NCBI RefSeq assembly: GCF_002105155.1 | Contig: NW_019029015.1 | Coordinates: 310,001-374,000 of the forward strand | From: Lobosporangium transversale | Taxonomy: Eukaryota; Mortierellomycota; Mortierellomycetes; Mortierellales; Mortierellaceae | Length of the DNA: 64,000 nucleotides | Direction of reading: 5' to 3' | In this document: positions 38,313-51,786 of the stretch, in pieces | Layout: every line of letters begins with the position of its first letter | How positions within the stretch are numbered: the stretch's first letter is position 1 | Notes under the pieces: generated by a model | Told to the model about the DNA's origin: nothing | The model's input: the letters and a program-made list of their open reading frames with translations, nothing else | Databases searched by the model: none | Made by a program: the position numbers and the translations under genes

Positions 38313-39509
38313 ATGCGCCAACTTGACTCAATCCTTGCAGCTGACCCTGATGTTGATGCTCAACATAATCCATATCCAACACATCGATCCCGCAACCCCG
38401 GTTCTCCTAAACCAACCCCAAAACCAACCTCAAAACCGAAACCGAAACCAAAACCAAAACCAACCTCAAAACCTAGACCAAAGCCTAAACCCACACCAAC
38501 TCGCCGGCATCGTCGCCCAAGGCCCTCACCCACAAAAACTAGAAGTCGTAATCCTTCCCGACCTACAAGGTCACCACGCCCCACTAGGTCGCCGCGTCCC
38601 ACCCGATCTTCGATTCGTGAACCATCCACATCCAGTGTATACCCAACTAATACCTCATTACCACCATGTACATCATTTCCACAGCCAACGGCAACGCAAT
38701 CCAGTATCTACCTTCCGCCACCACCAGGGCCTGTGCCCACCTCCGTTTCGAGCTCGCCTTCCATTACTTTTCCATTTCCATCACCTTCTGTACCCGTAAT
38801 AACTAGTCCATCCAGTCCATCCAGTCCATCCAGTCCATCCAGTCCATCCAGTCCATCCAGTCCGTCCGATTCATCTAGCCCATCTATAATACCAACCGTG
38901 ACATCTACTACAATCACCATTTCTACCTCCACCACCTCGTCAATCATCACCCCACCACCTTCAGGATCACCAGATCCAAATCCTTCTAAAATGTCGGGCG
39001 CATCTTCATCGTCCTTGGCTGCAATCTTGGGAGGAGTCGTAGGAGCGATTGTATTATTTAGTCTTATCGCCCTTGCGTTTTATCGGCATCATGAACGGAA
39101 GCGTGCTCGAATGGAGTACATGAACGTCGGGACCAGCGATGGCTCGTTCCATCCAGAGATGGAGGAAGGGCCCCGCACAGCGTTTAGACATGAATCGTTC
39201 ATGGCACTCGTCCAGGATGCAGCCAAAGGATTCTATGCACCTACGATGGATATGGATCCTGCAGGTCCTTCAGGCACTTCTGGTGCTGCTGGAGCAGGAG
39301 CAGGAGCAGGAGTAGGTCCCTATAATGCTTACTACCCATCGGGTGGATTGGGTCATCAGGGCGAACAGCCCAGTTATGGTCAGGCAGTGCCCTATAAGGG
39401 CAATCGCCGCTCAGAGAGTGGACAGAGTTTACAATATTTAGAGATTGGTTCCGGATCACCATCATCTCCGCCTAATGCACATGTTCAGCCTCCCTATCGA
39501 TATGATTAG
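38313..39509 (+). CDS. Single-pass membrane protein with Pro/Ser/Thr-rich ectodomain
   Basis: Single-exon frame of 398 residues from ATG 38313. Residues 30-70 are (K/S)P-rich (NPGSPKPTPKPTSKPKPKPK), 70-110 Arg/Pro/Ser-rich, and 110-230 a Ser/Thr/Pro stalk with a perfect 9-bp coding repeat that gives tandem SPS/SSP (38805-38867). One transmembrane helix at about 233-257 (LAAILGGVVGAIVLFSLIAL) is followed by a basic stop-transfer (RHHERKRAR) and a 140-residue cytoplasmic tail. The design resembles fungal wall-stress sensors (Mid2/Wsc type), but there is no cysteine-rich or WSC domain and no signal peptide on this start. A signal-coding first exon may have been missed, or the helix acts as signal anchor. 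Function not known. Confidence 0.7.
   Translation: MRQLDSILAADPDVDAQHNPYPTHRSRNPGSPKPTPKPTSKPKPKPKPKPTSKPRPKPKPTPTRRHRRPRPSPTKTRSRNPSRPTRSPRPTRSPRPTRSSIREPSTSSVYPTNTSLPPCTSFPQPTATQSSIYLPPPPGPVPTSVSSSPSITFPFPSPSVPVITSPSSPSSPSSPSSPSSPSSPSDSSSPSIIPTVTSTTITISTSTTSSIITPPPSGSPDPNPSKMSGASSSSLAAILGGVVGAIVLFSLIALAFYRHHERKRARMEYMNVGTSDGSFHPEMEEGPRTAFRHESFMALVQDAAKGFYAPTMDMDPAGPSGTSGAAGAGAGAGVGPYNAYYPSGGLGHQGEQPSYGQAVPYKGNRRSESGQSLQYLEIGSGSPSSPPNAHVQPPYRYD
38805..38867 (+). repeat. Seven 9-bp units AGTCCATCC inside the coding region
   Basis: Six identical units and a seventh with one change, in frame with the membrane protein, encoding a Ser-Pro-Ser array in the stalk. A likely site of length variation between strains. 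Confidence 0.93.
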
Positions 39510-41222
39510 ATTTTTTATTTTATTTTTTTATGATGTTTTATACCTCCCCTTCTATTCAAAAAGAAATGTAGATAGCCCATTTTAATCTTTTTGTTGTTGT
39601 TAATAGCACAGCACAGCCCAAGCATTCTTTTTTTTTTTTAAAAAAAAATAAAAATAAAAAGCATTTTCATGGTGGGGCTTTAAGCCTTGATTCTAAATAT
39701 TAATACATTCGCATCAAACATGTCAGTTTATCTCAATGGACAGTGAGAGTGAGAGAGAATGGAGAGAGTCCTCCCAGACGAGATATTGATGATATGTTGA
39801 TATGTTGATATGTATAAATATAACATAATGCGGTGACGCCATGGTCCCATTATCTCGGGAAGGAGCATTTGAGAAAAATAAAAATAAAAAAAATAGTGAA
39901 ATGTAAGACCGACGTTGAGAGGAACAATGTTCGTAAGGCAGATTGATCGTCATTGCATTTTTAGCATTTTTTAGCATTTTTTGGCATTTTTTTTTCTTGG
40001 GTATCTTTTAAAGTCATTCCAAAATCCTAAAATCAAGGGCGTCCATCAAAAAAGCGTTTCAAATAACCAGTTGGTTTCATCCAATGAGATGGGATATGAT
40101 GACAATACGGGTTCAGACGCGGGTAGCTTATCAGATGAAATGTGAAAGGATCCCCCCCTTAGTTGGTCTGTGCCAAGGCTCTGTTGTGTTGGGTTTTTTC
40201 TAAATTGTTCAGAGCATTGAGGTAAAATGATCCTGCACGTTGCAGACAGTCAAATCGAAGAGTTTTTTTAGAACAACATTGCATCGTAGTGCATCATCTT
40301 TTTTTATCTTTTTTTCATCATTGGCCAAGTCGTTCCAGTAGCTACGTTTTTTTTTTTTTTTTTTTTTTTTTTTTCCCTAATGGCTATAGGTTAGACGCGA
40401 TATTGTTATAAAGTTGATATGTTCATTACGCTAGAATTATAGTTTCTTGTTCCTTGTTCCTATCCGTGTGCGAATGCGAGCAGATGTAGATACCATCCCA
40501 CTTTTTGTGTAATGGTCAGCACTTGATTTTGATCCAGATCCAGCTATTGGATCAACATGGAACATGTCAGCACGAGTGGGATGAGAACAGGCAGTTGGCT
40601 TTTTTTTTTTTTGTAGCCCCTTTTTTTTTTTTATAAAAAGGGTGCGCCCAAGTTCCTGAAGAGTAGAGAGAGAGAAGTGAAGAGAGAGAGAGGGGGACTA
40701 ACAAGCCTCAGATGATACAAGCGACCATGCAACAAGTGTGTCATCTGCTTTTCTGTGCTTCGCTTCTATTTTCCAACATCCCGAAATTAACATCCATCCA
40801 ACACAATCCATTGACGGCACACTTTTCCTCTTCCTTTTACTCCCTCCTCCCTCCCCTTCGCTCATTCACTCACTATTCATCTCTCTCCTTCCTTTCCTTT
40901 CCTTCCTTTTCTTTCTAAACGCAGAAATATATTGTACAAATCTATATTTTCTTTTTCTGTACCTTCCTTCCTTCCTTCTAAAGATTTTTTTTTTTTTTTT
41001 TTTTTTTGACGCTCATCTTTCTATATCGTAATCAGAGTGTTCACTTCTCCTTGTTCTACTGTTCATCTCTCTCTCTTTCTCTCCCTCACACACATAATCT
41101 CACACTCTCTTGGTTCTCCCGCCTACCTTTCCCACACGCACACACTTGTCTCCTTGAAGAGCCTGGATTGACTTCAGCCTCGCTTCTTAATCACAGCACT
41201 TTACATCCCATTCCCCTCTATT
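39510..41222. other. Intergenic between two membrane-protein genes
   Basis: No gene supported. It contains a T-run at about 40347-40374, two shorter T-runs near 40601 and 40621, a GA-repeat at 40663-40693, and a long pyrimidine-rich leader (40840-41110) before the kelch gene. Confidence 0.5.
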
Positions 41223-43046
41223 ATGAGAAACTCACAATCATCATCAAGGAAACGAACTCTAGCACTTATCTTTCTCTTTGCATCACAAACTGTTAATGCA
41301 GCAGTGATCCCACCCGCACGATGGGGACATGTCTCCGTATGTCTATAAGCAAATATATATATATATATATCTTGCACGTTTTTTTTTTTCTTTTATGGAT
41401 GTCTAAACCTTACCTTTTCGACCATGCTCTCTCACACAACTTTCTTGCTTTTTTTTCTTTATTTTATCTACCAATTATCCTTTACATATACTACTGCTTT
41501 ATTCTTTATTTTGTGTTTTTTTTTTTTTTTTTTTGACAGATCTTGTGTGGTAACCAGCTATTTGTACATGGAGGACATACAGGAGTCAATCCTCTTACCG
41601 CACCCATTGGGTCCGACATCTATTCCCTTGATATCTCTAAAGCCTTCAACTCTTTCTCAGTACCATGGGTCCAACTCACGCCCGGACCCTACGCATCCTT
41701 TCATTCCATGGGCTTGACAGGTCCGGAGAATAGCCTTTTGGCCATCTATGGAGGGAACACATCGTTTTCTTCAGAGACCACAGCAAACTCACTTAATTTG
41801 TACAATACAGTCTCGGGGACCTGGATGTCCTCACCACTAAAAGATCCTCCGAGAAGGGAGCAGCAGGCTGCAGCATCTCGGTTGAGTGATGGAACTATTT
41901 TTGTATTCGGAGGGATGATTTTCTCTCCTTCTTCTTCTTCTTCTTCTTCTTCTTCGCCAGAAGGGTCAGCCACATCAGAATTGTGGTCATTGGGTGGATA
42001 TATTGAAACTGGTCATGGAAGCACACCGTCCAATTCGTCCAGTGGTACTATAACACCAACAGCAACAGCGACAGCGGAAATAACGACGACTGCAGCTGCA
42101 CAGCCAATACCTACAGGGATTACTGCAGGAGCTGCAGGGTGGCAGAAATTGGTCAGCCCACAGGTGGGCTCAACTATATCAACAACAGATCGATCTTTTC
42201 ATACAGCAACGTTGATTCGGTCGAATGGGTTGTTGGTCATTATTGGTGGCGTCTCTGGAGGATCCTTAGTGTCAATGTCCGATATTTTGGTGTATGACAC
42301 AAAAGCGGGGACATGGTCTGTTCAGACAGCCACAGGGGCGACTCCGCCTCTTCGAAGGAATCATGTTGCTGCAGCTAGTAAGTCCCAAAAAAAAAAAAAA
42401 AAAAAAAAATTCACTAGAATGATAGAAATCGATAGAATCGATATGATAACATGTATAAATAGTTACTAACATTTCAATTCATTTGCATGTATAATTTTGC
42501 ACACATGTTGCGTCATATTTTTTATTTTATCATTCACCAACATCTAATTTTTGAACTTTCAGCCAGTAACGGTCAGATTTACATCCACGGAGGGACAGAC
42601 TTGGGTGCCACGACCTACTTTTCTGACGTAGCTATCTTGGGTAAACAAAACAAAACAAAACAAACAAAACAAAAAAGAAAAAACAACTGTACCAAACAAA
42701 ACAAAACAAATGCAAGACAAAGACAAAGACAAAGGGACAAAAGGAACAAAAAAAAAAAAAAAAGTTTACTTGCAATGTTCTCACCGATGACACTATTTTC
42801 TTCTTTTTTTCCCATTGCTTCGTGTGCCTAATATTTTTTTCTTATTAAGATACCACGTCATGGTCATGGAATCAACCAGCGATTGAAGGCACAGCCCCCA
42901 CTGGACGATATTCTCATTCTGCTGTCATGGTCGGTAACAACATGATCGTGTCCTTTGGTAAGCAAAACGATTCATGCTAAATAAAGATATTTTTTACATC
43001 CTAACCTAATCACCTAGTAAGCTTATTGCTTACATCCTAACAAACT

Positions 43047-43078
<32 letters not shown>

Positions 43079-44105
43079 CCCAGGTCTGACCGCAGGAGGA
43101 GCAACAAATAATATCTACGTCCTAGACACGAGCACAAACACATGGCAATCATCCTACACTCCCAGTAACCTTGCTGCGACTTCTACCAAACCACAGGATT
43201 GGCCCGGATATAAACCACCACCTGTTCCACCAATCATCACACCCGGTAAAAACGGGACTGACCAACCATCCACACCTCCAGAATCAGGAAAAAACAATGT
43301 TTTAAGCATTGGATCCATTGTTGGTGGTGTGATCGGAGTAATTGCACTCTCTGCAATCCTGTTTGTCGTCCTGCGACGCAACCGACGACGTCAACTCTTG
43401 GACAATCAGGCCAAAATCGCAAGCTTCTATGAATCTGGTTATGCAAACCAACGGGGCTATCAATTGCAGGAGACATATTATCAACCTACGGGCATGGCAT
43501 TTGAAGAGTCCGCACCATCCTTTGGGAAACGAATGTATTGGCTATGGAACGGTCTGGGAGCTGCTGCATTCTGGCGTAAGAAAAACGAAAGGCTCGCTAT
43601 CAACCGAACACTCCCTCACAAGCTCGAAAACCGAGAGGATGATCGCGAGAGCATGCGGAGCCTTCAAGTTGGACCGATAACCGATCAAGACATCTTTTTG
43701 GATGCAGTGCATCGAGCACGATCGAGGATCGATAGGCTCTCACCAGTGTTCACACCTTTACAGCAACCGATCCGGATGACATCACCCACATCCGACTCTG
43801 AATCACCTGGACCGGTCTCGACAGGGATCGGTAGTCCCCTCCGACAGAGCTGTGCCTATACTGATTTCAGTGGGTATTCAACCGGGGATAGCCCTATATC
43901 GGCACTTCCTCATGGACGGACATACTCGGATGGATTCGAAAACTCGATGCTGGAAATGGATGTACAGATGGTGGCAGTGCCTAGAGGACGGCTGTATGTT
44001 GTTAATCCATCGGATGAGGTTGTTCACGGTAGTGGTGGTGGGGAGCAGGATTCCTACCAGATCAGCCCACCAGATCAGTATGAAAACAACAGACCAACTC
44101 CATAA
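41223..44105 (+). CDS. Kelch-repeat membrane protein with signal peptide and cytoplasmic tail
   Basis: Exons 41223-41336, 41540-42377, 42563-42640, 42850-42957 and 43084-44105 give 719 residues. A signal peptide is evident (basic NSQSSSRKR, hydrophobic TLALIFLFASQ, then VNA). The ectodomain (about 35-420) has kelch blades: RWGHVS, NQLFVHGG, RREQQAAASRLSDGTIFVFG, RSFHTATLIRSNGLLVIIGG, RRNHVAAA, GQIYIHGGTD and GRYSHSAVMVGNNMIVSFG. A Ser run encoded by (TTC)n interrupts blade 3. A Pro-rich linker leads to a transmembrane helix at about 453-475 (SIVGGVIGVIALSAILFVVL), a stop-transfer RRNRRRQ and a 240-residue tail. It is probably a cell-surface or endomembrane beta-propeller receptor or adhesin; ligand unknown. 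All introns are GT-AG. Confidence 0.88.
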
Positions 44106-44668
44106 AGGAATAATAACGGGGATGGGTTGATTAAAATGTAAATAGTATATATATAAATGTATAAATGTATAAATGAACATTTACATAAAAAAAAACTAAA
44201 TACCAACGCGTTTATTCCCAAATCACGCGTCTCATTTTGCAGATTGCAGCAAGCACACAAAAAGGGGATTGGTAAGCAAGTTACAGGTTATCATACAAGG
44301 TTGCAGTAAAGAGTGCACAGACAAAGAAAGGGGAAGAAAAGAAAAGGCTTTAAGGGGCAGCCATGTCAGTAATGTGTTATTTTTTTTTTTTATTTTTTAA
44401 AACAGCCATGAAGTAACTAGGACTTGACTCTCTGCCCTTTGTTGTTCGACACACCAGTTGGTCGATGCCCATTTAAAGACTCTCATTGTCCTTTTCTTCC
44501 TATTTTATTTCCATTCTTTATTTCCTTGGCTCGTCCTTCGCTATTCATTCTTCTTTTTCTTTTTCTTTTTCTTTTTCTTCTTCTTCTTCTTCTTCTTCTT
44601 CTTCTGTAAAGCACAGCTTTAACCTTACGACATTTTTTCTTAAAAAAAAAAAAGGGAAAATAAAAAGG

Positions 44669-44699
<31 letters not shown>

Positions 44700-44745
44700 G
44701 AGAGAGTCATTGCCTCGCATTCTGCATAACTCTCGGACAGTCACG
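44106..44745. other. Intergenic with pyrimidine and GA repeats
   Basis: Includes CTTTT/TTC repeats at 44543-44606 and a GAGAGA run at 44668-44707 directly upstream of the UVRAG-like start. No gene is seen. Confidence 0.55.
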
Positions 44746-47700
44746 ATGGACATGAGCCAGGCTCGACTAAAGCAGCGACAAGGACTCGAGCCCAACCAGG
44801 TGAGCGAATGAATGAATGACGATGAAACTGAAGAAAAGGAAAAAATGAGAAAAGTCTCGAGAACTTTATGCTTTATTCAGCTGTAGGAGTTTTTTTTTTT
44901 TTTATAAAAAAAAAAAAAAAAAAAAAAAAAGCGTTGTGGTTACATAAAAGAAAAAAAGCTCGTTAATGGAGGATTAAATCTTGAATGAAGAAATGAAGAC
45001 ATTGGCTTTTTTTTTTTTTTTTTTTTTTTTTTTTCTTTTTGCTTAAACAACAATGACCATAAGCATGTGAACAAAGGCAAGCAGCAGGACAAATCTATGC
45101 AGTTTCGGATAATCACAAGGAAACACCAAAAGAAAAAAAAAAAAAAAAAAAGCTTCAACAGAAGAAAAAGGATCCAGTATTTGCAACATTTACAGGCTCG
45201 CAATACAATTACAGGCTGTAGAATGCGTTCAATTGATAGCCTTACGACCATCATTTATCCCCTATTGCCTGGACTTGAGATATAATCAGTGCTGCTGAAG
45301 GTTTAGACTTCATAATCAACATCAGCCCCCATACGCTCCAGCTTTATTGGTCCTCATGGTAGGACAGAGGAGATATAGAGTTCAGGGTTGGACACGCTGT
45401 GAATGGAGGACAGGAGGACAGGAGGACAGGACGATAGGACGATAGGACGACAGGAGGGTGGGAAAAGAAACGCATTGTCATGGGATAGAAGCGAAACAGC
45501 TGAATGGCAAGAGCGTGATCTCACATAATAACCCTTCTTCATCTCCCATCTTAGCGTCGAATTCGCCATATCCATTGTATCCAGGCCAGAAACCTCACAT
45601 TCACAAGGAATGCGAATCAGAAGACACTTGCCTCCGTGTTATGTCATTCTTCAGGTTCACAATACCAGTATGGTCTTTGTTCATGTCAGCTATTCAACTT
45701 TAAGCAGTATCGCAAGCAATAGTAATAACAATCATGTCTGTTTCAGCAGCGCATACCAACATACACTTTGTCATTATTAAACCCATACTAGATCAATTAC
45801 ATCTTCACTGGAGCCGCCATCCACCACGTCATCCCCGACAAAGAGCTATTTTAGACCTCCATGGAGAAGCTATCATCAGGGTATTCAAAAGGTCCGAGGA
45901 CCAGGGTCAGATGCAGGATCAACCTCTGCTTCAGATTCAGGCAGGGCTTCATCCGTGATCAAAGAGCCAATCGCTCGCCTTTCCGCAGGAATCAAGGCTA
46001 CCATGTTCAGTACTGGATACTCACATGAATCAGGATATACATTCGAGGCAGGGTCAACGCCAGGAGCCTCTTCATCAAAAACAAAAACAAGGTACAGGGC
46101 GTCTACAGATCTTTCGATTTCAAAATCCTTCTCGAATGATGGGCAGTACCGTTTTCAGCAACACTTGCGGCAAATACAACAAGGGGAGGATCCATCCTCC
46201 TTAAGGCGGGTCTCAACAGAGTGGACAGCTATTACAAATTCACCTTCTTCATTCACACCGTCAAAAGAACAGCACCTTTTCCACAGCAAAGACGCTCTTA
46301 CACGTAATAACAAAGATTTCCAGAATCAGAGCGCTAGTCTTTCGCCTATAGGGAGTCAGTCAGTGCAACCCAATGCTGGTGCAGAGGAGAGCACTTGGCT
46401 GCCGCCTTTTGTAACGAAATTGAGCGAGAAACGTCGGCCCATTCTATTGGATACCTATTTCACGCTTCACAATATCACTAATGGTATATATCTTTAATCA
46501 CAGCCGAATATCTGATCAAAAGGATTACAGGAGGAAAAAAAGATAATGAAGACTGATCTGGAAATAATGTATCTTTTTTTTTTTTTTTTTTTTTTTTTTT
46601 CTTTTTTCGCTGAATTATTATAAATCTCCTCTAGACGCCATCATCTATACCAGTGAAACTGTCATGGGCTCCAACGTAAGGATTATTTGGCTTGTTATTT
46701 ACAGGTTACTTTTTACCACCAAAGTTTTGATCCAAAGGATTTTAAAATATCAGATGGTATTTTTCTTTGATGTTGTTGTTCTAGAATCCTAAATACAGCC
46801 CTCTCGAGGAACATCAGTTTACTGATCCAGCAAAACGGCGCTCCAATAACGTCACAATCCGGATATGGGCTGGTCATTGTGGATCGGATTTTTATCCTTT
46901 ATTGGAGTGGCGGGTTGATCTTTGCTGTCTGCGCTTTATCGGGAAGGAACTACGCGACTTACCAACAAGTTTACCAAACAACACAATCCTATTTGGGTTT
47001 CATGATGGGTTCTATACTGCGCCGGATGAGGGTGACACAGTGGAACATGCTTTTCATGCCTCAGTCACGGCTGAACCAACGATTGTAATACTAGGATCAG
47101 GATCTGGTGGATTAGTTCAATCCTACTCGTATGATTCTGTGATGAGACTGAACAACCTGCATGAGTGTATCGCAGACACAAAGCGATCTAGAGATGAAGT
47201 CAAACATAATATCGAGCTAGCTTTAAACAAAGAGGATGCACCGATGACCATGGTAAGTCTTTGACTCTGGAATAGGAAAATGAAAATATTTTTTGATGGT
47301 GCTGACAAAGGTAATTAAAAATGTATGTCTCTTTATTAACTTTTATTTATTTATTCATAGCTAAAGCGCCGCAGCGAATATACGGAACGATTATGGCATT
47401 TGCAACGACAGGTGGGGCATGAGCTCAACGTTCTGGAACAAGGTATGTCAGAAAAAAAGTCATGCCAATCAGACAAAAAAAAAAAAAAAAAAAAAAAAAG
47501 GATCCTCTCATTTGTCTGTATACTCATCATTCATCCTTATATGGTTACTTACCCTGATGTGCTTAGCTCAGGACCGAGCAGCAGCTCTCAAAAAGGAACA
47601 TTCCGAGCGACGGAAGGCACTTGAAGAATCCAGAGAACGTGGCCAAACACAGGAAATGTATCTGGAAGAGAATCTTGTCAATCTCGTAAACAGCAAGGAG

Positions 47701-48178
47701 AGTCTCTATCATACACTTAAAGAATACTCCACTAAACGGACAGAACTCATCGCCACATTATTTACGATATTTCCAATCACTGAGGCAAGTTATTCGGACA
47801 CCATCCCCTTACTCGCCTCTGATCGACTTTTATTATTATTATTATTATTATTTTTTACCTTTATTTATAATGCTCCACCTATTAATATCTAACCATTTTG
47901 TTTTTTTTGCATACATTACAGTCAGAGACGAACCCCGGCCTTCTCAAAATTTGCAATGTGCCTTTACCCAACTCTGTATACACCGGTCAGGATGAGGACT
48001 TGATTTCAATAGGATTGGGATACACGTCTCATCTAGTCACTATGTTGGCCCACTACCTCTGTGTACCCCTGCGATACCCAATTACACCTATGGGATCAAG
48101 AGCATCAATATTCGACCCTGTTTCTCTTTTGATTGGACCTAAAGAGTATGTTAATAGAATATTGTCTGGGCTTGGCAA

Positions 48179-48209
<31 letters not shown>

Positions 48210-48522
48210 ACAGAAAGATAGGCTATTATATTAACGGTATACGGGTTTTACGCCGTTCTTCATTAGATTTCCTCTATATGGGAAAGGACAGGAAAGGAAT
48301 CGATTCGAATATGGCGTGTTTCTTTTAAACAAGAATATTGAGCAGTTGATGAATTCACAAGGACTACAGTTCATGGACCTTCGGCAGACCCTCCCTAATC
48401 TAAGATACCTTATGGAGATCCTACTTACTTCATCCCCTAGGTACAACCAATCGTTTCGCTATAACTTTTATGCTGTACATTTATCGTGTACTAGTTTTTC
48501 ATTTTTCATTTTTCATTTTTCA

Positions 48523-48556
<34 letters not shown>

Positions 48557-49924
48557 TTTTCTTTCCATGGATTTGCAATTGCTAGCCAGTCTACGCTATA
48601 CAGATCCAAATATATTAATCGAAGGAAACAGGATCGCTCGGAGCAAAGCAGGCAGACAGATTTTATTGTGCTCCCGGTGGAACAACATGGCTACCAGTAT
48701 ACTAGTAGCTCTAATGTCCTACAGGATGGTTCAGTCAATAATGAAGATAACCAGCAAGGAGAAGGGTTGAGGCCGAGAGCACATACGCACGAACGTAATC
48801 CATCATTATCCAAACCTAACAGTACTAGCGATCGATCATCGTTAATACGGGAGTACGACCCCATCGAAGGCGACTACATGCTCGTTCTAGATAATGCCGC
48901 AACCAAATCCTCTCGTCGTAACCGAAAAGGAACCAATGGTAGCGAGATATCATCATCACACTCCATATCCACTGCAGAACATACTGATGTATTAAAACTA
49001 GACTGTTCATTAATGGCGCCAAAAGAAGGACATCACAGGATATCGGCGGGTATAAGCAGTACCATTCATCATCATCACCAGTTGCATCAGGACTACGCAT
49101 TAAGTACTAGCTTCAGTGGAACTGAAGATGATAACGAGAGCACGGATGATCCAGCGTTCAGGGATTGGGCAAGCGAAGCACCACACATTTCTGTAGAGAA
49201 GACAGAGGAGGATGAACATAGTAATCCTGTCTTGACAACTCACCAAGATTTCAAAATGATCAATACGAATGAGCTATTCAGGACAGCCAAACCTGTGATT
49301 ATTATGGACAACCCTGATATTGACTACTCTATCAGTGGTAAAAGTAGTCCTGCAACCATGAGTGAAAGTGAACATGAAAGCGATCATTCCCGACATGGTT
49401 TTGCGAAACAACAACAAGGAACACACAGCGGAGTCCTTGATACCACAGCACCACCACAGCCCATAGGATCAAACCCGACTAGTATACGGGATAGTGTCGA
49501 TGAAATGAACAGGGACTCCACAACGAATTATCAAGACGTATCGCAATCATCGCCATCACAGTTACCATCAATAGCTGATGCTACTGTGCCTTCAAAAGAT
49601 CGGAAACAATTTATAGCTTTCGGACGGAAGACCAGTGAGACGATGATCTCGGAAACATTAAAAGAGACGCAGATACCGAAATTTAGACGGTCCAAGGTCA
49701 ATACGCCTCCGAGTACGATGGCGTATCAGAGTACTGGACGTTCTAATGTGAAGCATGAGAACGGTGGCAATGAAGAGGATAGCAGCATAGGTCATAATCG
49801 AAGCGATGAGGGCGATTGCGATCAGACGGACATTAAAGAGATGATGCATTCACACCGACCATCATCACCACCCGTTAACTCTGCGAGAACTATTACCTCT
49901 GGGATATTTGAGGCGAGTGGATAG
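44746..49924 (+). CDS. UVRAG/Vps38-like subunit of PI3-kinase complex II
   Basis: Exons 44746-44799, 45555-45706, 45792-46483, 46635-46675, 46785-47252, 47361-47442, 47567-47784, 47922-48145, 48267-48440 and 48586-49924 give 1147 residues. The protein would join Vps34, Vps15 and Beclin/Atg6 at endosomes for vacuolar sorting and autophagosome maturation. Support: [14 protein letters not shown] at the start; a central C2-like part (FTLHN, then [20 protein letters not shown]); a coiled coil at about 470-560 ([20 protein letters not shown]); and the conserved UVRAG C-terminal block [55 protein letters not shown] and [11 protein letters not shown]. The last 430 residues are a Ser/Asp/His-rich disordered tail. 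Exon 7 ends GAG|GCAAGT, a GC donor, the only way to reach exon 8 in frame. Intron 1 is 755 bp. The exon 2/3 junction is the least certain. Confidence 0.88.
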
Positions 49925-49972
49925 AAAGAAAGAAAGAAAGAAAGAAGAGAAAAAAGAAAATGGTCTATCATC

Positions 49973-50007
<35 letters not shown>

Positions 50008-50126
50008 TATATATATATATTGGTCTAATATGGACGCAGACCTATTGTAAAACAAGAACAATAAATGCTGTATATGCTGTATCATACAAATCCTACATGG
50101 TTTAATTTTATTTGCCTTTTTTTATA

Positions 50127-51755
50127 TTACTGTTGCAGTCTTCGGATGTCGTCTTGAACAAGGCGAATACGATCCATGATCTCGGTGTATGCATTTACAA
50201 TCATATTGAATTCATCCCCTGCGCTTTGATATCTCTGAAGCAATATGGAATTTTGTTGAATTTGTTGTTCAAGTGATTGTTGTTTCCGATCAAGAATCTC
50301 ACTGTTTGTCATTATTATTATTATTAAAAAAAAAAAAAAAAAAAAAAAAAATCAGGATATTTGTGAATGAGAATTTTTTTTCTTTAATTTAATTTTCTTT
50401 TCCCTGACTTACCGGACTTGGATCGCTTGGGTTACTGTATCTTTGTTATAAGTATGTTCTAGTGCAGACACTTTCAAGATTCTAGATATTTGAATAAACA
50501 AATAAAAAAACAACAAAGCAAATTAAATAAAAAAAGCTTGATTCAAAGTACGTGCTAAAATATCAATATACACACACATATATATATATATACATTTATA
50601 CATTTTGTTCGTATCATGTTGGACATACTTCAATTTTAAAGTGACAGAGTCAATCATCTGTGAGAAATAATCCTTAAAGACTTTTTGCTCCTGCTCTAAA
50701 TGATATTGGACCAAGTACTCGGTAATGATGTCCCAAAGGAGAACAATTGAGGAATGAAGCGTGTTGAAGAGTTCCTGAGCTTTGTTCTGGATCTCCTGAT
50801 CTAAGGCAATACAGTCTTCTTTGGCCTTGTTTAAATGAAGGAGCTGCTGACGAGTGTTTGAGATCAAATCAGAAAGCGATAATTGGGATTGAGATTGAGA
50901 TTGAGATTGAGATTGAGATTGAGACCCAGACGTCACTTTCGTAGATAATAGTGGTGACAACGATACATCCGTCAAGCCAGCGGGGGGAAAAGCCATAGGG
51001 GTGTTGTTACAATGGAGGGTGAGGACATCCTGACAGCGTTGTTGGATCGTTTGTTCAATGGTCTCGATCATGGGTTGAGAAAAGCCTTCAAGAGCTGTGA
51101 GATGGGGCTGTAGTAACTTGAATGTGAAGCCATCCAAATCCAGTTCGGAATCCAACCCCTGATTTAGATCATAGTTCATGTCCATGGACATATCTACATC
51201 CATATCCATCATATCTGTGCTGTATCCCTTTTGTACTCGAAGTTCTCTTTGAACTAATAGGTCCAATAAGGATGAAGAGAATGTTCCGGTAGCATCATTT
51301 TCGGATGGTGTCACGATATCAGTAGAGTCTCCAGAAAGCTGATCGCTGTTGGGTAATGGGATAGAGTTTGATCGAAGGCTGAGGTTAAAGCTATTGTTGA
51401 GGCTGGTGCTGGCGCTGCCTTTTGTTCTGTCTTCCTCTTTCCCTTGCTCTTTCTTGTTTTTGTTCCTGTTTGGAAGCTGAAGCCGCCGTACTTCTAGGAT
51501 ACTGATGATACGATCGACATGAGTGGCGATTTCTCTTTGAAGATCAGCAGCTTGAGGGGAAAGAGGTGGATCCTGACAGCTTTGATTATCCAGAGGTAAG
51601 AATCGGAGTCGTTCAAGAGGCTCATAGAGAGTTTTTGTCTCCAAGTAGGATTTCTTATGTTGAAGGTTGTAAGATGCCTTTAAACCAATTATTAATCGCG
51701 TCAAGCTGTGTCGTTTTCTCAAGTTTGGTCAAGAAGAGAGGAAAAGATATCAAGA

Positions 51756-51786
<31 letters not shown>

